Assembly: GCA_008711295.1 (NCBI GenBank)
Contig: VUYV01000054.1
Coordinates: 26,781 to 90,780, forward strand
Reading direction: 5' to 3'
DNA from: Anarhynchus alexandrinus
Taxonomy: Eukaryota; Chordata; Aves; Charadriiformes; Charadriidae
DNA length: 64,000 nt
Positions within the stretch are counted from its first letter, which is position 1. Each line of letters starts with the position of its first letter. The notes beneath the pieces are model-generated. The model was not told the origin of the DNA and did not search any database. It saw nothing but the letters and a program-made list of their open reading frames with translations. This document shows, piece by piece, positions 1-11,240 of the stretch. The position numbers were made by a program, and so were the translations under genes.

Positions 1-161
1 CCTCCTCTTTTCCCCAGCCTGTCTCTCCTGAAGAGCCTGTAGCCTTCCATTCTAACACTCCAGTCATAGGTGTCGTCCCACCAAGTTTCTACGATGCCAA
101 TGAGATCGTAGTCCTGGAGTCGTGCCCACATCTCTAGTTCCTCCTGCTTGTTCCCCATGCT
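1..161 (-). mobile_element. CR1 LINE fragment, ORF2 endonuclease region (partial, runs off left edge)
   Basis: Read on the minus strand from 161 down to 1, one frame stays open for 53 codons. It begins with Ser-Met-Gly-Asn-Lys-Gln-Glu-Glu-Leu-Glu and continues through Ile-Val-Glu-Thr-Trp-Trp-Asp-Asp, then Gly-Tyr-Arg-Leu-Phe-Arg-Arg-Asp-Arg. This order is the familiar start of the APE-type endonuclease domain of CR1 ORF2. The Glu of the ETWW motif corresponds to the metal-binding glutamate of this endonuclease family (family knowledge). In a live element the domain nicks target DNA for target-primed reverse transcription. Similarity fades above about position 161, where the upstream codons no longer look like CR1, so the element is probably 5'-truncated there. 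The rest of ORF2 would lie to the left, outside the window. No stop or frameshift is seen in the visible part. Confidence 0.88.
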
Positions 162-593
162 CCCCATGCCCCATTTAATAGGAAAGAACTCATTGAATAG
201 GGAAGAACCATGTGGCCTTGACAGGCCACAGTTTTTCTCAAAACACTATCATTAAAATTGTGAAATAATTCCCATGGAGTTAGATCCCTAAGTTTTTTTC
301 CATGAATACACATTTTAGAACTGCAAGCTAATAGCAATTATAGAAGGAAAAGGCTTGGATAATCATGCTTATATACAGAAATAAGGATATACAATCCTAT
401 GAAGTTCATACTCTGAATTGTATGTTCAATTTACTAATAGTACTCTCCCTGGTAAGATGCCAGTTTTGTCAAACATCATCTAAGATACAATTCTATTTGT
501 TTCACAGAAAGAATACCAAAAAAAGAAGTCTCAGGAAGTAGTACCCAAAAATAGCTTACTGGATGGTAGTATGGGGCATAATTAGTGTAACCC

Positions 594-623
594 GTTTAAC
601 AATTTCCTGTTTAACAATTTCCT
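594..623. repeat. Perfect tandem duplication, 2 x 15 bp
   Basis: The unit gtttaacaatttcct occurs at 594-608 and again immediately at 609-623 without a mismatch. It is probably a replication-slippage duplication and is young, because the copies are identical. Confidence 0.9.
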
Positions 624-1040
624 ATTTGTAATCTCTACTTACCTATAAATGTAAATGGAAAGTCTATGCATCTTAATGGACATGTTGACTCGTTTATGGC
701 TTAGTTGGATTTGCGAGCTGTCCATGGTTTTTATTTCCTTCTGTTTATGTTTGGAAGGTTAACTCAATCAGCACACTGAAGGAAGTATTGATCTCTTGGA
801 GAGATTACTTTCCAGTGGGCTGAATAACTTCAGAAGAAGAAAAACCTAGCACTAAGTCTTAACATGTTTTTTAGAGTCTCTCAAACCTGATCATCCTGTA
901 AATGCAGCCACACAAGAAATTTCTTTTAAAAGTGCAATGGTAGGTGTTACTGAATAATATTTTTTTTAATTCCAATTTACTGATTTTTTTTTTTTAATCC
1001 ACAAACCATCTTGCTAGACATTGACGACATTTGGTAAGTG

Positions 1041-1066
1041 TTTGTTTGCTTGTTTGTTTGTTTTTT
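1041..1066. repeat. TTTG-type simple repeat
   Basis: Tetranucleotide-like run of TTTG units with one TTGC variant, ending in a T6 run. Low-complexity DNA with no evident function. Confidence 0.85.
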
Positions 1067-1658
1067 AAAAAAGGGGGTGGTATGATACTGAATGCTGTTT
1101 GTAACTGTTTATTTTGACATTTTTTCTAGATAGACCTATGGTTAAGAGAAATATGGAAACACTTGATCATTAAAGATTCATACTATGGAAGATTACACTA
1201 TCAGATCTGCATTATTTATAGAGAAATATATTAATTTTCAAACTTTGTTCTGACAACTACTGTATTTATGGATTTAGAAATTTAAATTGGACTCCAATTC
1301 CAAATTCAAATGGGCTTCAACTAAGGAATTGGCTCCTACGTTGTGGTTTACTGTCAGGGTTGGAATCCAAAAGATCTATAGTAACAATATAACGAATCAG
1401 ATGAAACAAAACTGAAATATGCAACAATGATAGAGATCAATAACAATATTAAAAAAAGCTGTAGTATTTTGTTGCACAGTATCTGCCACAGTGGCTTTGG
1501 CTGCTAGATGCTACTTAATACAGACGGTAACAATAAGAAAGTGAATTAGCTGTATTAAGAGCATAGTTGGATTTCACATTACTCATGTTTCCTTTGCAGA
1601 GAGGCCCATTTTGCACAATCCTAACATTTTTTATCATGCAGTTATCTCACAGACGCTT

Positions 1659-1692
1659 AAAAAAAAAAAAAAAACACCAAAAAAACCCAAAC
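1659..1692. repeat. A-rich low-complexity tract
   Basis: Sixteen consecutive A (1659-1674) followed by an A/C mixture. It could be the decayed tail of a retroposed sequence, but no element can be recognised upstream, so it is called only as low complexity. Confidence 0.8.
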
Positions 1693-4347
1693 TAAAAATA
1701 CATCTGATTATTCCTGGCAGTAGACACAAAATCCAATTTAACTTTTCAAAGGCAAAATTTTATAGATTTATAGCATTCCATTTCTCAGAAACTTAGATCT
1801 CAGGCTGATGTCAACATCGCCTTTTATTAATTAAGTTTCTTCCTTATATTCTAATAATTTAATGGTAAAGAAGACTTTCCTGGAAGACTACAGGGTGGCA
1901 GCCAACATTCTTCTTTTCTCTGACTCTAGGGAGTCATTCAGCTTAACAGAAAAATTCCTCAACTCTACATTAGCATCCTATGGAGATTTCAATAATAGGC
2001 TGTCAACATTTTTAGTTTTAGCAATTACCCAAGAGATGACTTCTTAATAAATTAACCAGGCTGCTAATTTACTGGAATTGTCTCATTGCCCATATGTTTA
2101 GTACTTATTGCAAATGAAGAAATTCTTTTTTTTTTCTTTTCCCTTTCCCTATCTGACAAGCGTTAATCAAATTGCACTTAGATTTAATTTTATTTAACTT
2201 TATTTGTGCCTCAGGAGATCTGGCATTACTGAGCTAGTTTTCAAAATAAAATTACCTTTTTTGGGACATCTTCATTATTTTTATGTGAAAACTCCAAGAC
2301 ATACTCCAGAAAAACAAAGCACAATATGTTCCCTTTATTACCATTTATGAGACTCCTATAATACAGCAAAATTAAGTCTTCATTCAGTTCAGTTATATTT
2401 GCATAAGTATGTCACCACAGGATAAGGCAATATCTTTATACAAGAGCTTTAAGTGACCTTTAAACAGACCTCACCAGCTAAAATTAAAACATGAGCCTCT
2501 TGCATCAAGAGTATCAGGTTCTTGCATGAAGAGTAACAAGCTCGTTCCCTTTCTGAGATAGCTGCCCCTTTTAAGACAAAAAAATCTAATACTTCAGCCA
2601 CAACCTATGCTGGTATCCCCTGTGATGACCTACGTTATTCAGAAGATCAGAATGGAAAAGCATAACCTATTCTGACTGACATTTTTATTGGGGAGCACTT
2701 TCAGAGTATATTTTAAAGCACTGAGCAGATTCCTGAAATTAAGTAAATACTTAATAAAAGATGTGTGCTCAGATATTCAAGAATATTTGGGAAATATTTT
2801 GTTCTGTAAGCTAAAAACATAGGAATTTCAAAAATTATTTTCTAACTCATAAAATAGCGGTTATTAATAAACCTACCTATTCAGTTTTATCCTAATGTAC
2901 ACTCAGCTTCAGTTCGTCTCTGTCATATTTTGCTTGGGTTCCTTTAACCACTGGGCTGGGGAGGCACACTGGGTTGTGCCAAAATGCTTTTCTGGATTTA
3001 AGAAAATTTGAGTTTGAGGATTTTGCCCAAAAAGTTCAAGTCACATTTAATCACCAAATGTTTAGTATTAGACAGTGAACAACACACAGCTACAGAATTC
3101 CCCAGCTCACTTCTTTTGTACTTAATAGCTGCACGACACTGACCAAATACTTTCAGTTTGTTTACTCTTACTTTTTTCCTACTTTAAGGCTACAGGGATA
3201 GCGGCTGATATTTGTTGTGTCTTCCTACCCCACAAAACTCGACACCTTGTTTGCTGATCATGTTTGTTATTCTCCAATTGTTAGGTATTTGGGGTTTCTA
3301 TCTAGCACAATGAAATGCAAAAAAAAAGGATGAAAATAACTTGTATTCCAATAATTGTAAATAGCATCCAAATTAATGTCTATTTTAAATATTGTAATAA
3401 ATGTACATACGCATTCAAGAAGCAAGTCTGATGCACCAATAAATGTCATTCACCACATCTTGTTAAACAGGAGAATTCGAAAGTGATAAAAGAATGCTTC
3501 TATTGCAACAGGATTAAAATTCATGCATATCTGCAAAGAGCTTCTGTGACTTCTGTCAAATAATGGCAGAGAATACAAAAAATGTAAATGTCCTAGGCTT
3601 TGGGAAGATTCTCTACTAGAGCTATTATAGTAGGTGATAGATGACAGTGCTATCTGACATTTTCCCTCCAATCTTAAAGTAGGTTTTACTCAGACACTAG
3701 TGTTATAGTGCTGTCAGACTGTCAGCATTGATACAAATCTCAAAATGTCATAAGATCAGATGATAAATTAAATTAAACATGCAACTTTTTCATTTAAGTA
3801 ACTGCTTCTATTGCTGGATCAGTCCAAACCCTTTTACATATATTAGAGATCAACACACAGTGCAGTTTTTTTACTTGAGAAGTAAAACTTTTCCAGTACA
3901 AAAGTTAAAAAAAAAAAAAAATCAAGAGAATGTAATAACTTTTTACTACCTAGGACATTTTTTTTTTTTCTTTCTTGCATTTACCCAACGTTGTCTACTA
4001 GACACACTCTTTATCTTGCTTTTAATTTAAAAAGAAAAACAAAAAAGTGTAATGTATGCCAGAACTGTGTTTTAATGTGGCTACACAAAGTACTGGACTC
4101 GTATACAATTATTACTGTGGAAAGATTTTTTAAAAATAATTAAAAGCTAAATAATTAAAAAGGGAATGGGAATCATATGTTACTAGTGTATGTTTCTATC
4201 ATAAACACCAGTGGAGATTGCTGTTATAGCAATAATATTACTAGTAAAGAAAATGAAAAATGTTGTTTGTAAAACAAAAATAATGACAGATGAGATGAAA
4301 AATGAAAGGATAGCAAAGCTAATGGAATCATCCAATGACAGAGGGAT

Positions 4348-4369
4348 CTCTGTCAAACCTCTGTCAAAC
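4348..4369. repeat. Perfect tandem duplication, 2 x 11 bp
   Basis: The unit ctctgtcaaac is present at 4348-4358 and 4359-4369, followed by a partial third copy (ctct). Confidence 0.85.
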
Positions 4370-4457
4370 CTCTAACATGGGAAACAAATTGTCTTCAGAT
4401 CTGTGTGTCCTCTTTTGGAGTTGTTTTTGATACATGTTTGTATATCTACATGTACAA

Positions 4458-4499
4458 ACACACACATACATGTACGTATGTTTCGTACGTATACACATA
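4458..4499. repeat. Alternating purine-pyrimidine (AC/TA/CG) tract
   Basis: Positions 4458-4481 alternate purine and pyrimidine without a break for 24 nt. After two pyrimidines the alternation resumes at 4484-4499. The tract mixes CA, TA and two TACG/GTACGTA stretches, so it is not a simple microsatellite. Such DNA can adopt Z-form under supercoiling (general knowledge); no function is shown. Confidence 0.75.
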
Positions 4500-4651
4500 G
4501 AAAAACATTGTGCAAGTTCAGGGTTCCTGAAAAGAGCTTGCAGTGTTTTTGTAAGTTTTGATAAATCTGCTAAGTGCCTCCATTTGAAAACTCCATCATG
4601 TACTTGAGGTACATTTCATATATTTTCTTACCACGACACAAGTGTCTCTGG

Positions 4652-4666
4652 AAAAAAAAAAAAAAA
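4652..4666. repeat. Poly-A run (15)
   Basis: Fifteen consecutive A. No recognisable retroposed body lies immediately upstream. Confidence 0.85.
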
Positions 4667-5029
4667 GTAAAAAATCACCTTGTCAAAATGACAGTTTGAT
4701 GATGCATAAACACATTCACTCTTTCATAATAGTGTCATATTGGCTAACACTGCCATTAAAATAATTGTTATTCTCAACAACCCATAGTCAGCTTCAGCTA
4801 TAAAAGTCTTAGAATTTCTACTCCACTATTTATTCTTAATAATAATGCTGATAAAAAAAACAAAACAAAAGTAAGACTTGTTAGTCAGTCAGTTACAAAG
4901 AAACAGTAGGTTGGTTGGCTAACAGGACTATGAACTTGTAAATAAAAATATTATTTTTCTCACACTTGCATATGAGTTCTTAAAGTACAAGAAAAAAACT
5001 TTATTATATCGTGATCAAACAAACATGGC

Positions 5030-5540
5030 ATACATGTGTCTTAACTTTGGATGATTTGGCATTAGGGCATCTTCTACTTCCTGAAGGTTTGACTACATGG
5101 GATCTTGTGCTACACACCTTGTTGATCCTGGGCCATGGACTACTTTCAGGGTTAAACTCAGAGTTGCCTCATGACCAGAGACTTGTCTGGTGATCCCTGA
5201 ATTCTTGGCTGCACCTGGATACCCTTGCCAGGTCTGTTTTTTGCCTTGCTCAGGTACTGAGGGACTTCATCCTTGTCAGTGAGGGCACTGCTCTGCCTGG
5301 CTCCCTGTGATCTCAGCTCCTGAATCCCTCTCCCTTTCCCTTGCCGAGTTACAGCAGCCTGTGCTGCTCCCCAAAGGATTATCTGTACAGAAAATCTAGC
5401 ATGGAAGATAAGTGAAACCGGCTGATCATTATAGTAGAAAAGGCAACATAACAAGGCTGAGAATCTTTCTAATTGTCTTGCTTCAACCAATCTTTCTCTG
5501 AGAGAACATTCCTTTACAATGGGGTCCTCTTGATCCACTT
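5030..5540. other. Unidentified GC-richer block, possible old repeat
   Basis: Base composition is visibly richer in C, T and G than on either side, with many CTG, CCTG and CTTG words. A minus-strand frame of 126 codons (5158-5538) is open only because A/T-rich stop codons are rare here. The predicted protein has no motif I recognise, so I do not call it a gene. The CCTG/CTTG-rich texture is like that of unclassified retroelement-derived repeats in bird and reptile genomes, and it is roughly what the reverse complement of the block at 18660-19110 looks like. I cannot show homology between them by eye. It could be an eroded LTR or an unrelated conserved segment. Confidence 0.35.
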
Positions 5541-6130
5541 TGACATTCTTATATTCTTCCTCTCCTGTAAGTTACAGTATCAGCATAGTATTAGAGTTTG
5601 AGCTATGACATTTGGCATTTTTACATTTCTAGACCCTGATGTGAATACACTAGAATCTCCACCTAAGTAACAACTGCTTTTTTAAACCGAAGTAAAAATC
5701 TCTGCTTTAAGTCGTCAGTTTCTGTCCCTCAAAAACCTTAGAATCTAGAAAGCACAGAAAAATCCCTCGAGATCTCACACTGTCTAGATCAACGCCAATT
5801 TTTTAATTATTGTTTAATATACTTTTAACTTCTAGTTATTGCACTGGTATTATAGTAATGTTCCAAAGTCAATTTAAACACTGCAATAGTTTTTAAGAGC
5901 AATAAATTTAAGAATTCAAATATATGTGGGAAATACTTCATACTGTAGTTCAGAATGTGGTCTGAAACGGGAGAAGCCTTCCCCGAGATACCTCTGAATG
6001 TTACAGGGGACCTACACCAGAAGCAAACTTATACTTTGGGATTGTAGGGCCCCCATTTCATACTTCAGTTTAACTTGCATTGTCTGAACATATCACAACC
6101 ATCAGATAGCAATACTGCCAAAAACTGTGA

Positions 6131-6235
6131 GGATTAGAGCACTGTGGTTAAATGTAGCCTGGAGTCCAGAAGATTAGGGTTCAAATGTGTCAAGTCAGCT
6201 AATTTTTCTATGCGTGAATTTAATTTTTGAAATAT
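6131..6235 (+). mobile_element. MIR-like (tRNA-derived CORE-SINE) relic
   Basis: The order of short matches is that of a MIR element in plus orientation. A GTGGTTAAATG stretch resembles the SINE head. TGGAGTCCAGAAGATTAGGGTTCAAATG follows, with GGTTCAAAT matching a tRNA-type B box. Then comes CAAGTCAGCTAATTTTTCTATGCGTGAATTT, which parallels the MIR core with its CAAGTCACTTAA and CTCTGTGCCTCAGTTT words. The piece between B box and core is shorter than in MIR, which implies an internal deletion. Divergence is high, as expected for an amniote-age repeat. A chance resemblance is possible, but the ordered matches over about 90 bp make it likely. Confidence 0.5.
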
Positions 6236-7302
6236 TCTCTTAGATATTTAGACTGTTTTCTCTTTAAGATATGGCTTGTTTTAAACATTTGCATCCTGAA
6301 CAATAGAGAGGCACAACAGTAATAATGTATCAGTTGTGCTTAAAATGAATGTAAAGACTGATTTCTGCATAGTCCAACTACAAACATAATGCAAGTGCTA
6401 AGGCAGTGAGACAAATACATCTTTCTAGTTGCTTTGCTTTTTTTTTTTAATAACAGAATAATTTAGAGACATCATATATTTGGAAGCAATATTCCTCTCA
6501 TATACTGTCAGAATTTCCAAAATTCACTACACATTTCAGAAACATCAGCTGTGCTCGCTTTCACTTATTGGGATATGTATGAAACTCACAGCTTACTATA
6601 ACAGTTCTGATACTCCATGCTGCATGTCACGCAGCTGTAAAAAGCAACTAAGATTCACATCTTGAACTGCATTTTGTTAAGCTGGTTTTCATAAGTCAAT
6701 ACCAGAAATGAAATTTACATAAAGAATATATTCTTGTGATGTTATGCCTTACTAAGCCATATCTAGCAAACCTTATAAATCACCCAAATGCCCAAGGATC
6801 AATGTCTGCCTAGGTTTGAAACTATAGCGATTTTCTCTTTTAACTCTAGTTGGAGCAGAACCAATATTAAACACTTATCTATCCCTGGGATGACAAAGGA
6901 CAACCCTTTGACCGTTATAGTATCTGCAATTACAAAGCCATTAAGGGTGACCAAGAAATCAAGGAAATAAGTACCCTGATAAACTTTCTGAAGTGCTTAC
7001 TGGAGGAAATATCTACTGTTGTCCACATATTACCAGAAATTCTTGAGAAAAAAATATAAAAGTGATTCCGTACCACTCTGTGTCAGTAACTTTACAAAAG
7101 TGTCAAACTACAACAGGGTCAGTCCAGGAAATACAACTTATGTTTTTTAGAATATTTTAAAAAACATTTTGTTTACTTGTATCTAAAGTTCAAAGAAATT
7201 TGAAGAAAGCATATTTCATTTTTTATTAGACTATAACAGCCAACATTGGACCACTCTGTAGCTGTACTGCACAAAGACAAAAAGACAAGCTCTGTCCAAA
7301 GC

Positions 7303-7303
7303 N
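7303..7303. other. Single ambiguous base (N)
   Basis: One N in otherwise ordinary sequence, directly before the MIR-like relic. It may be one uncalled base or a closed gap of unknown length; the flanks do not settle which. Confidence 0.95.
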
Positions 7304-7355
7304 TTTACAGATGAGGGACTGAGGCCCAAATACAGCAAGACCCTTAGAAATACAA
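7304..7355 (-). mobile_element. MIR-like SINE relic, 3' region, antisense
   Basis: The stretch tttacagatgagggactgag, followed by gccca, is almost identical to the reverse complement of the MIR 3' region, which reads TTTACAGATGAGGAAACTGAGGCCCA in antisense. The continuation (aaatacagcaagacccttag) fits only loosely with the expected AGGTTAAGTGACTTGCCC. The 26-bp core match with two or three differences is the strongest MIR evidence in the window. With the relic at 6131 it suggests that amniote-age SINEs have survived here. Confidence 0.55.
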
Positions 7356-8180
7356 AACTTTTATCAAAGACCTCAACTGAATGCACATCCCTCTGTTTAG
7401 GTCATTAACCATACTATCTCTGTTTTTGTCTTAGAGCCAAATGTGGAGCTTTTATTTCTTTAAAGTAAAACAAAAAGAAAAAGTCTATAAGAAAAAGTTG
7501 CTACTCCTCAAAAAAAAAATTGAATTGAATTTTCTTAACAATATTAACTTACAGAGAAACTGTCCATTACACTCTACATTTATGTAATTCATAATTGCCA
7601 GTATAAATCCATTTTCTATATCTTCTCTGCAATAAAAACTTCACTGCCATTAAGAATATCATTTTCATATTACATACAAAATCATCAGTTCTAATAGTTG
7701 TCTAGCTGTCTGGGAAATAGAGGCTGTTAATATTCATACGGAATGATAAGCTTTTTACATAGCCTAAACAATTTATTGCAATGAATGTTTCAATAGGTGT
7801 GTGATATTGGTTTTCAGTGGTATTAAATTATTCAAATTCATTGTGTTCAATATGACCTTAATTTATTATATTGCATTATTATAATGTAATTGCTTTCCAC
7901 ATATTTGGTATACATCTTGATTGCTGATTAAGTTCTGCCAGTTTCCCATGATGCACAGCATTCAGCTCAGGCAGTAAATGCAAGTGTTAATGCAGTATTC
8001 TGGACGGTGCAGATATCAGAGAGCAGTGTATGAAGAAAAAAGACTAAATAAAAATTTGTTTTGGGTCTTAGGACAGCAGAGAGGTGGTTTTCCTCCCTTC
8101 AACAGCAGGAAAAGGGACCTGGGTTTAGGCCCAGGCACTACTTTTCTTCATTTGGGATTATGGCGACATACTGTAAAATA

Positions 8181-8212
8181 TTTCATAGACTTATAAACCA
8201 GAAGGACTGACC
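8181..8212 (-). mobile_element. Possible ancient reptile-type LINE/SINE tail relic
   Basis: The sequence tttcatagacttataaacca and the following gaaggactgacc resemble a common reptilian repeat that reads TTCATAGATTTTAAGGCCAGAAGGGACC in antisense. The match is about 30 bp with several differences and is not supported further downstream, so this is only a suggestion. Confidence 0.25.
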
Positions 8213-10969
8213 TTCAAGTGTCAGGTACTTGAAAGAAACCTCCCATCCTATCATTTGTTAGAAATCTGATAACATGACTTACTCTGAACTGAATCTAAAT
8301 GAAATGATTTAGGGCTTGGATAATCAGATTCATCCCTAGTGATGTGTTTGAACTTTATCTTATAGCAGTGCCATGTCACATAATTATGGCAAAACCGTAC
8401 TTCCCACCGATGTCTCCTCTGCTGGTAAAAGAGCAGAATTGAATAGACTTACACCAGCTCACCCCAGGTAATTTATTAGACCAGATATCATATTATTCTG
8501 CAAACAAATGGTATTCTGATCTTGTTAAGTTTGCTGTAATAAACAGAATAATCAATATTTTTGTAAACAAAATATTGGGCTTTTTGTATTTTATAAGTTT
8601 TCTGAAACATCACTAAAATATCAAACTTACACGCATGTGGTCATATTTTAAAGTTACAAAAATCAAATCAGACAGTTAAACTCATATTTTCATTGAAGAC
8701 AACAGAACTGTTCTGTTTCATCTGTGCTAAGAACTTGATCCTTAAGATTATTTTGTCATGGCCACATAAACACATTTTGCGACACACCTTGTCTTCTATC
8801 AGTTTATTTTTACTTAATAAGTACTAAACCTTTGTTTGCTACGGACTATTCCTTGCACTGGAAACCCTCATAATCACACAAAAGGGAATATATTCTGAAA
8901 AATAAACATCCCCTTCCCCCCAAAATGCCACACACACAAAAGAACCAGGTAGTGAATACATTTGTATTTTCCCAACATTATTCCATTGTCATATTGTATA
9001 ATTTAAAACTGAGGTCATTATTTCCTTGGACTCCAGCTAAGCAATGGTATTTATCTGCTTACGCTATATAAGGAAATCATCAAGAGCATAGGGCTTGTAA
9101 CTGCAAGTCACAGAACTTAATAATATCTAAGTATTGTTTTTACAGAAAACCACATTAAATATGATTTGTTACAAAAATGCTCCTTTCTTGATGTTTGATC
9201 GTGATTTTAAAACCTATAATCTAAAACTACATGTGTGGAACATCTGAAGTTAAAACAAATGTGAATGTTTCAGAAACAGACTGCAGACTTTGTTTCCCTG
9301 AAGATGGGCTTATGTTGTCATTTATGTCTTCTAATAGTGTCAGTACCTTTATTTGAAAGACTGCTGCTTTTTCCAAAGTACCTCCAGTTCCTCTGCATAT
9401 TTTTATGAATGTCTTCTATTAGTTCTTAAATTCCATTTCCACTGTGGGTCTGCTTTGGGGACTTTGTTCATTATCTAATTTGCCTCAAATTCTGACCCTC
9501 GGGTTATTGGCAGGAAACCGATTGCCCTTTATCTCTTTTACTATTAATTGCATAGTTAGAACTGAAGGAATAAAAAGTCACCATGAAATGAAATTACACA
9601 AAGGTCAACTGTAATGATGGCTTTTATCTTCCTATGGTATTTGTTCCAAGTTAATGTTGATTAAACCAGAAAGTGATCTGAAGGCACTAGTAGACCTTGC
9701 CTATGTTTACAGGCACAGATAATCTCATATTGTCCATGTTCTTGATACTATGGATTTAACCGATGTTGAGAGTAGCAGTGGATATCCAAAGTGTCAATGT
9801 TTTGGGGTTTTCTTTTTGTTATTTTCAATCATTCATTTAAGGAGACAATTTCTAATAAAAGTTATCACAGATTAATCATTTTTCTATTATTGAAAAAAAA
9901 CACCTGAGTAAACCACTCCAGAAGCAAAATCAATATCCCATGATACCGGCAATGAACATGACTAGTTGTTTGTTATAGGAAGCAGTTTACAAATAAAAAG
10001 GAAAAAAGATATTTCATTAAAATTAATCTTAAAAGAAATGTGAGTACTCCAGAAGAAATTGAGAAGTTTTACATATGTAAGATTTGTAAATAGAACATAG
10101 GAATAATGCTTAGTGAATACTTCTTGCTATAAAGTATCCAACAAGTTCTAAATTAATGGTATTTAAAGTTGTCACCTATCTGTTAATTGGTCAGTTTGGC
10201 AACTGAAAAAGTACCTAAAACTACTTTCCACCCCTTTCTTCTTAGAATGTGAATTTTCTTGACAAAAGAGCACTTGCTGTTATAAGCACAACATATATGA
10301 TAAAGATGACTTGCTGGAATCAACCGAGATGCGTTGATTCTAATCTATTCTGTAATGTGTACCCGTAACACACTTACGGACAGAGAAATGCTACAAGAAG
10401 GAAAGCTTAAATATGCCTATACTACATATAATTGATTTGCTTGTGCTGTACTATAATTTTAAAGCTGTCAGTCATGTCCTAAAAAAACCAAATTCAAAAT
10501 AAAATTGTAGAATAACAAAAGAAAGTCGAAATGCTCTGCAAGATACAACAGCATGCTTCTAAAATGCTTTAAGGATAACTTAATTGCTATATAGTCATAT
10601 TTTATTGTTAAACCTAAATGTGAACAGACTCTGTAGAGCTAGGCAGGCAATTATTTTCTTGTCCTATGCAAGTGAATTTCCCAGCGATCTCAGTATGAAC
10701 ACTGTATACACGGTATGACAAGGTTTAGTCTTGAGTTACATTTTTGTCACCATGGTATCTGTCATGCAGGAATTTTGGGCCGAGGTAGCTGCAAGGACAG
10801 AACCCCACCGCTCACTGACAAAAATCTATGATTATTTACTAAGCAAGATCAGTATAGCAGGTGGTCGCAGTAAAGGCCTCCAAATCTAATTGTAACCAGT
10901 ACTATTAACTGAGGAGAGCAAGAAACCACTCCAGATGGTTGGGGCATCAGAGTACTGGCTGGCAGCCTG

Positions 10970-11034
10970 GTTTTTTGTTTGTTTGGGTTTTTTTTTTTTG
11001 TTTTTTNNNNNNTTTTTTGTTTTTTTTTTTTTTT
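10970..11034. repeat. Poly-T/TTTG tract containing a 6-N assembly gap
   Basis: T-rich homopolymer with interspersed G on both sides of six N (11007-11012). Open frames running through the Ns on either strand are artefacts of low complexity. The true length is unknown because sequencing through long T runs is unreliable. Confidence 0.95.
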
Positions 11035-11240
11035 ACACATAGCAGTTCCACCTTGGGTGCAGCCTTCCACACTGTGTTGGATGTTCATGGATACATTTTT
11101 CTCAAAGACCTGTTGTTTTCACTACTTATAGTTTTTATTGTTGATGCTTGGCACCAGCAATGTTCTTACTGGTCATATCACCCCAGGCAAATATCTTTGA
11201 CTTTGTATCTGGACTATCACCAGTAGCTCCATCTCTCTTG
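11035..11240. other. No gene seen; unassigned sequence between the T tract and a CR1 fragment
   Basis: About 200 bp with mixed composition and no recognised motif. Given its position, it could be a strongly diverged continuation of the CR1 element that starts at 11241 (its 3' side), but I see no CR1 landmarks in it. Confidence 0.4.

Larger units (their letters stand above)
162..5029. other. No gene seen; AT-rich unique-looking DNA with short simple repeats
   Basis: I see no coding exon, RNA gene or recognisable transposon here. Small features are a perfect 15-bp tandem duplication (594-623), a TTTG/TTGC-rich stretch (1041-1066), a 16-A run followed by A/C-rich sequence (1659-1692), an imperfect 22-bp-period duplication (2498-2538), a perfect 11-bp duplication (4348-4369), alternating purine-pyrimidine DNA (4458-4499) and a 15-A run (4652-4666). 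All open frames are short (at most about 80 codons) and overlap low-complexity tracts. Confidence 0.7.
5541..10969. other. No gene seen; AT-rich DNA with ancient SINE-like relics
   Basis: No coding exon or RNA gene is supported. Two MIR-like relics (6131-6235 and 7304-7355) and one possible older relic (8181-8212) are listed separately. There is a single ambiguous base at 7303. The rest, including 8213-10969, shows only AT-rich unique-looking DNA with short A/T runs. All open frames are under 80 codons. Confidence 0.65.

Noticed and set aside
134..337. 67-codon minus-strand frame at the left edge
   Set aside because: It uses a different frame from the CR1 endonuclease reading frame that is clearly recognisable in the same DNA.
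10849..11226. Frames of 79 and 95 codons running through the N gap
   Set aside because: They are translations of a poly-T/poly-A tract and of unknown bases.
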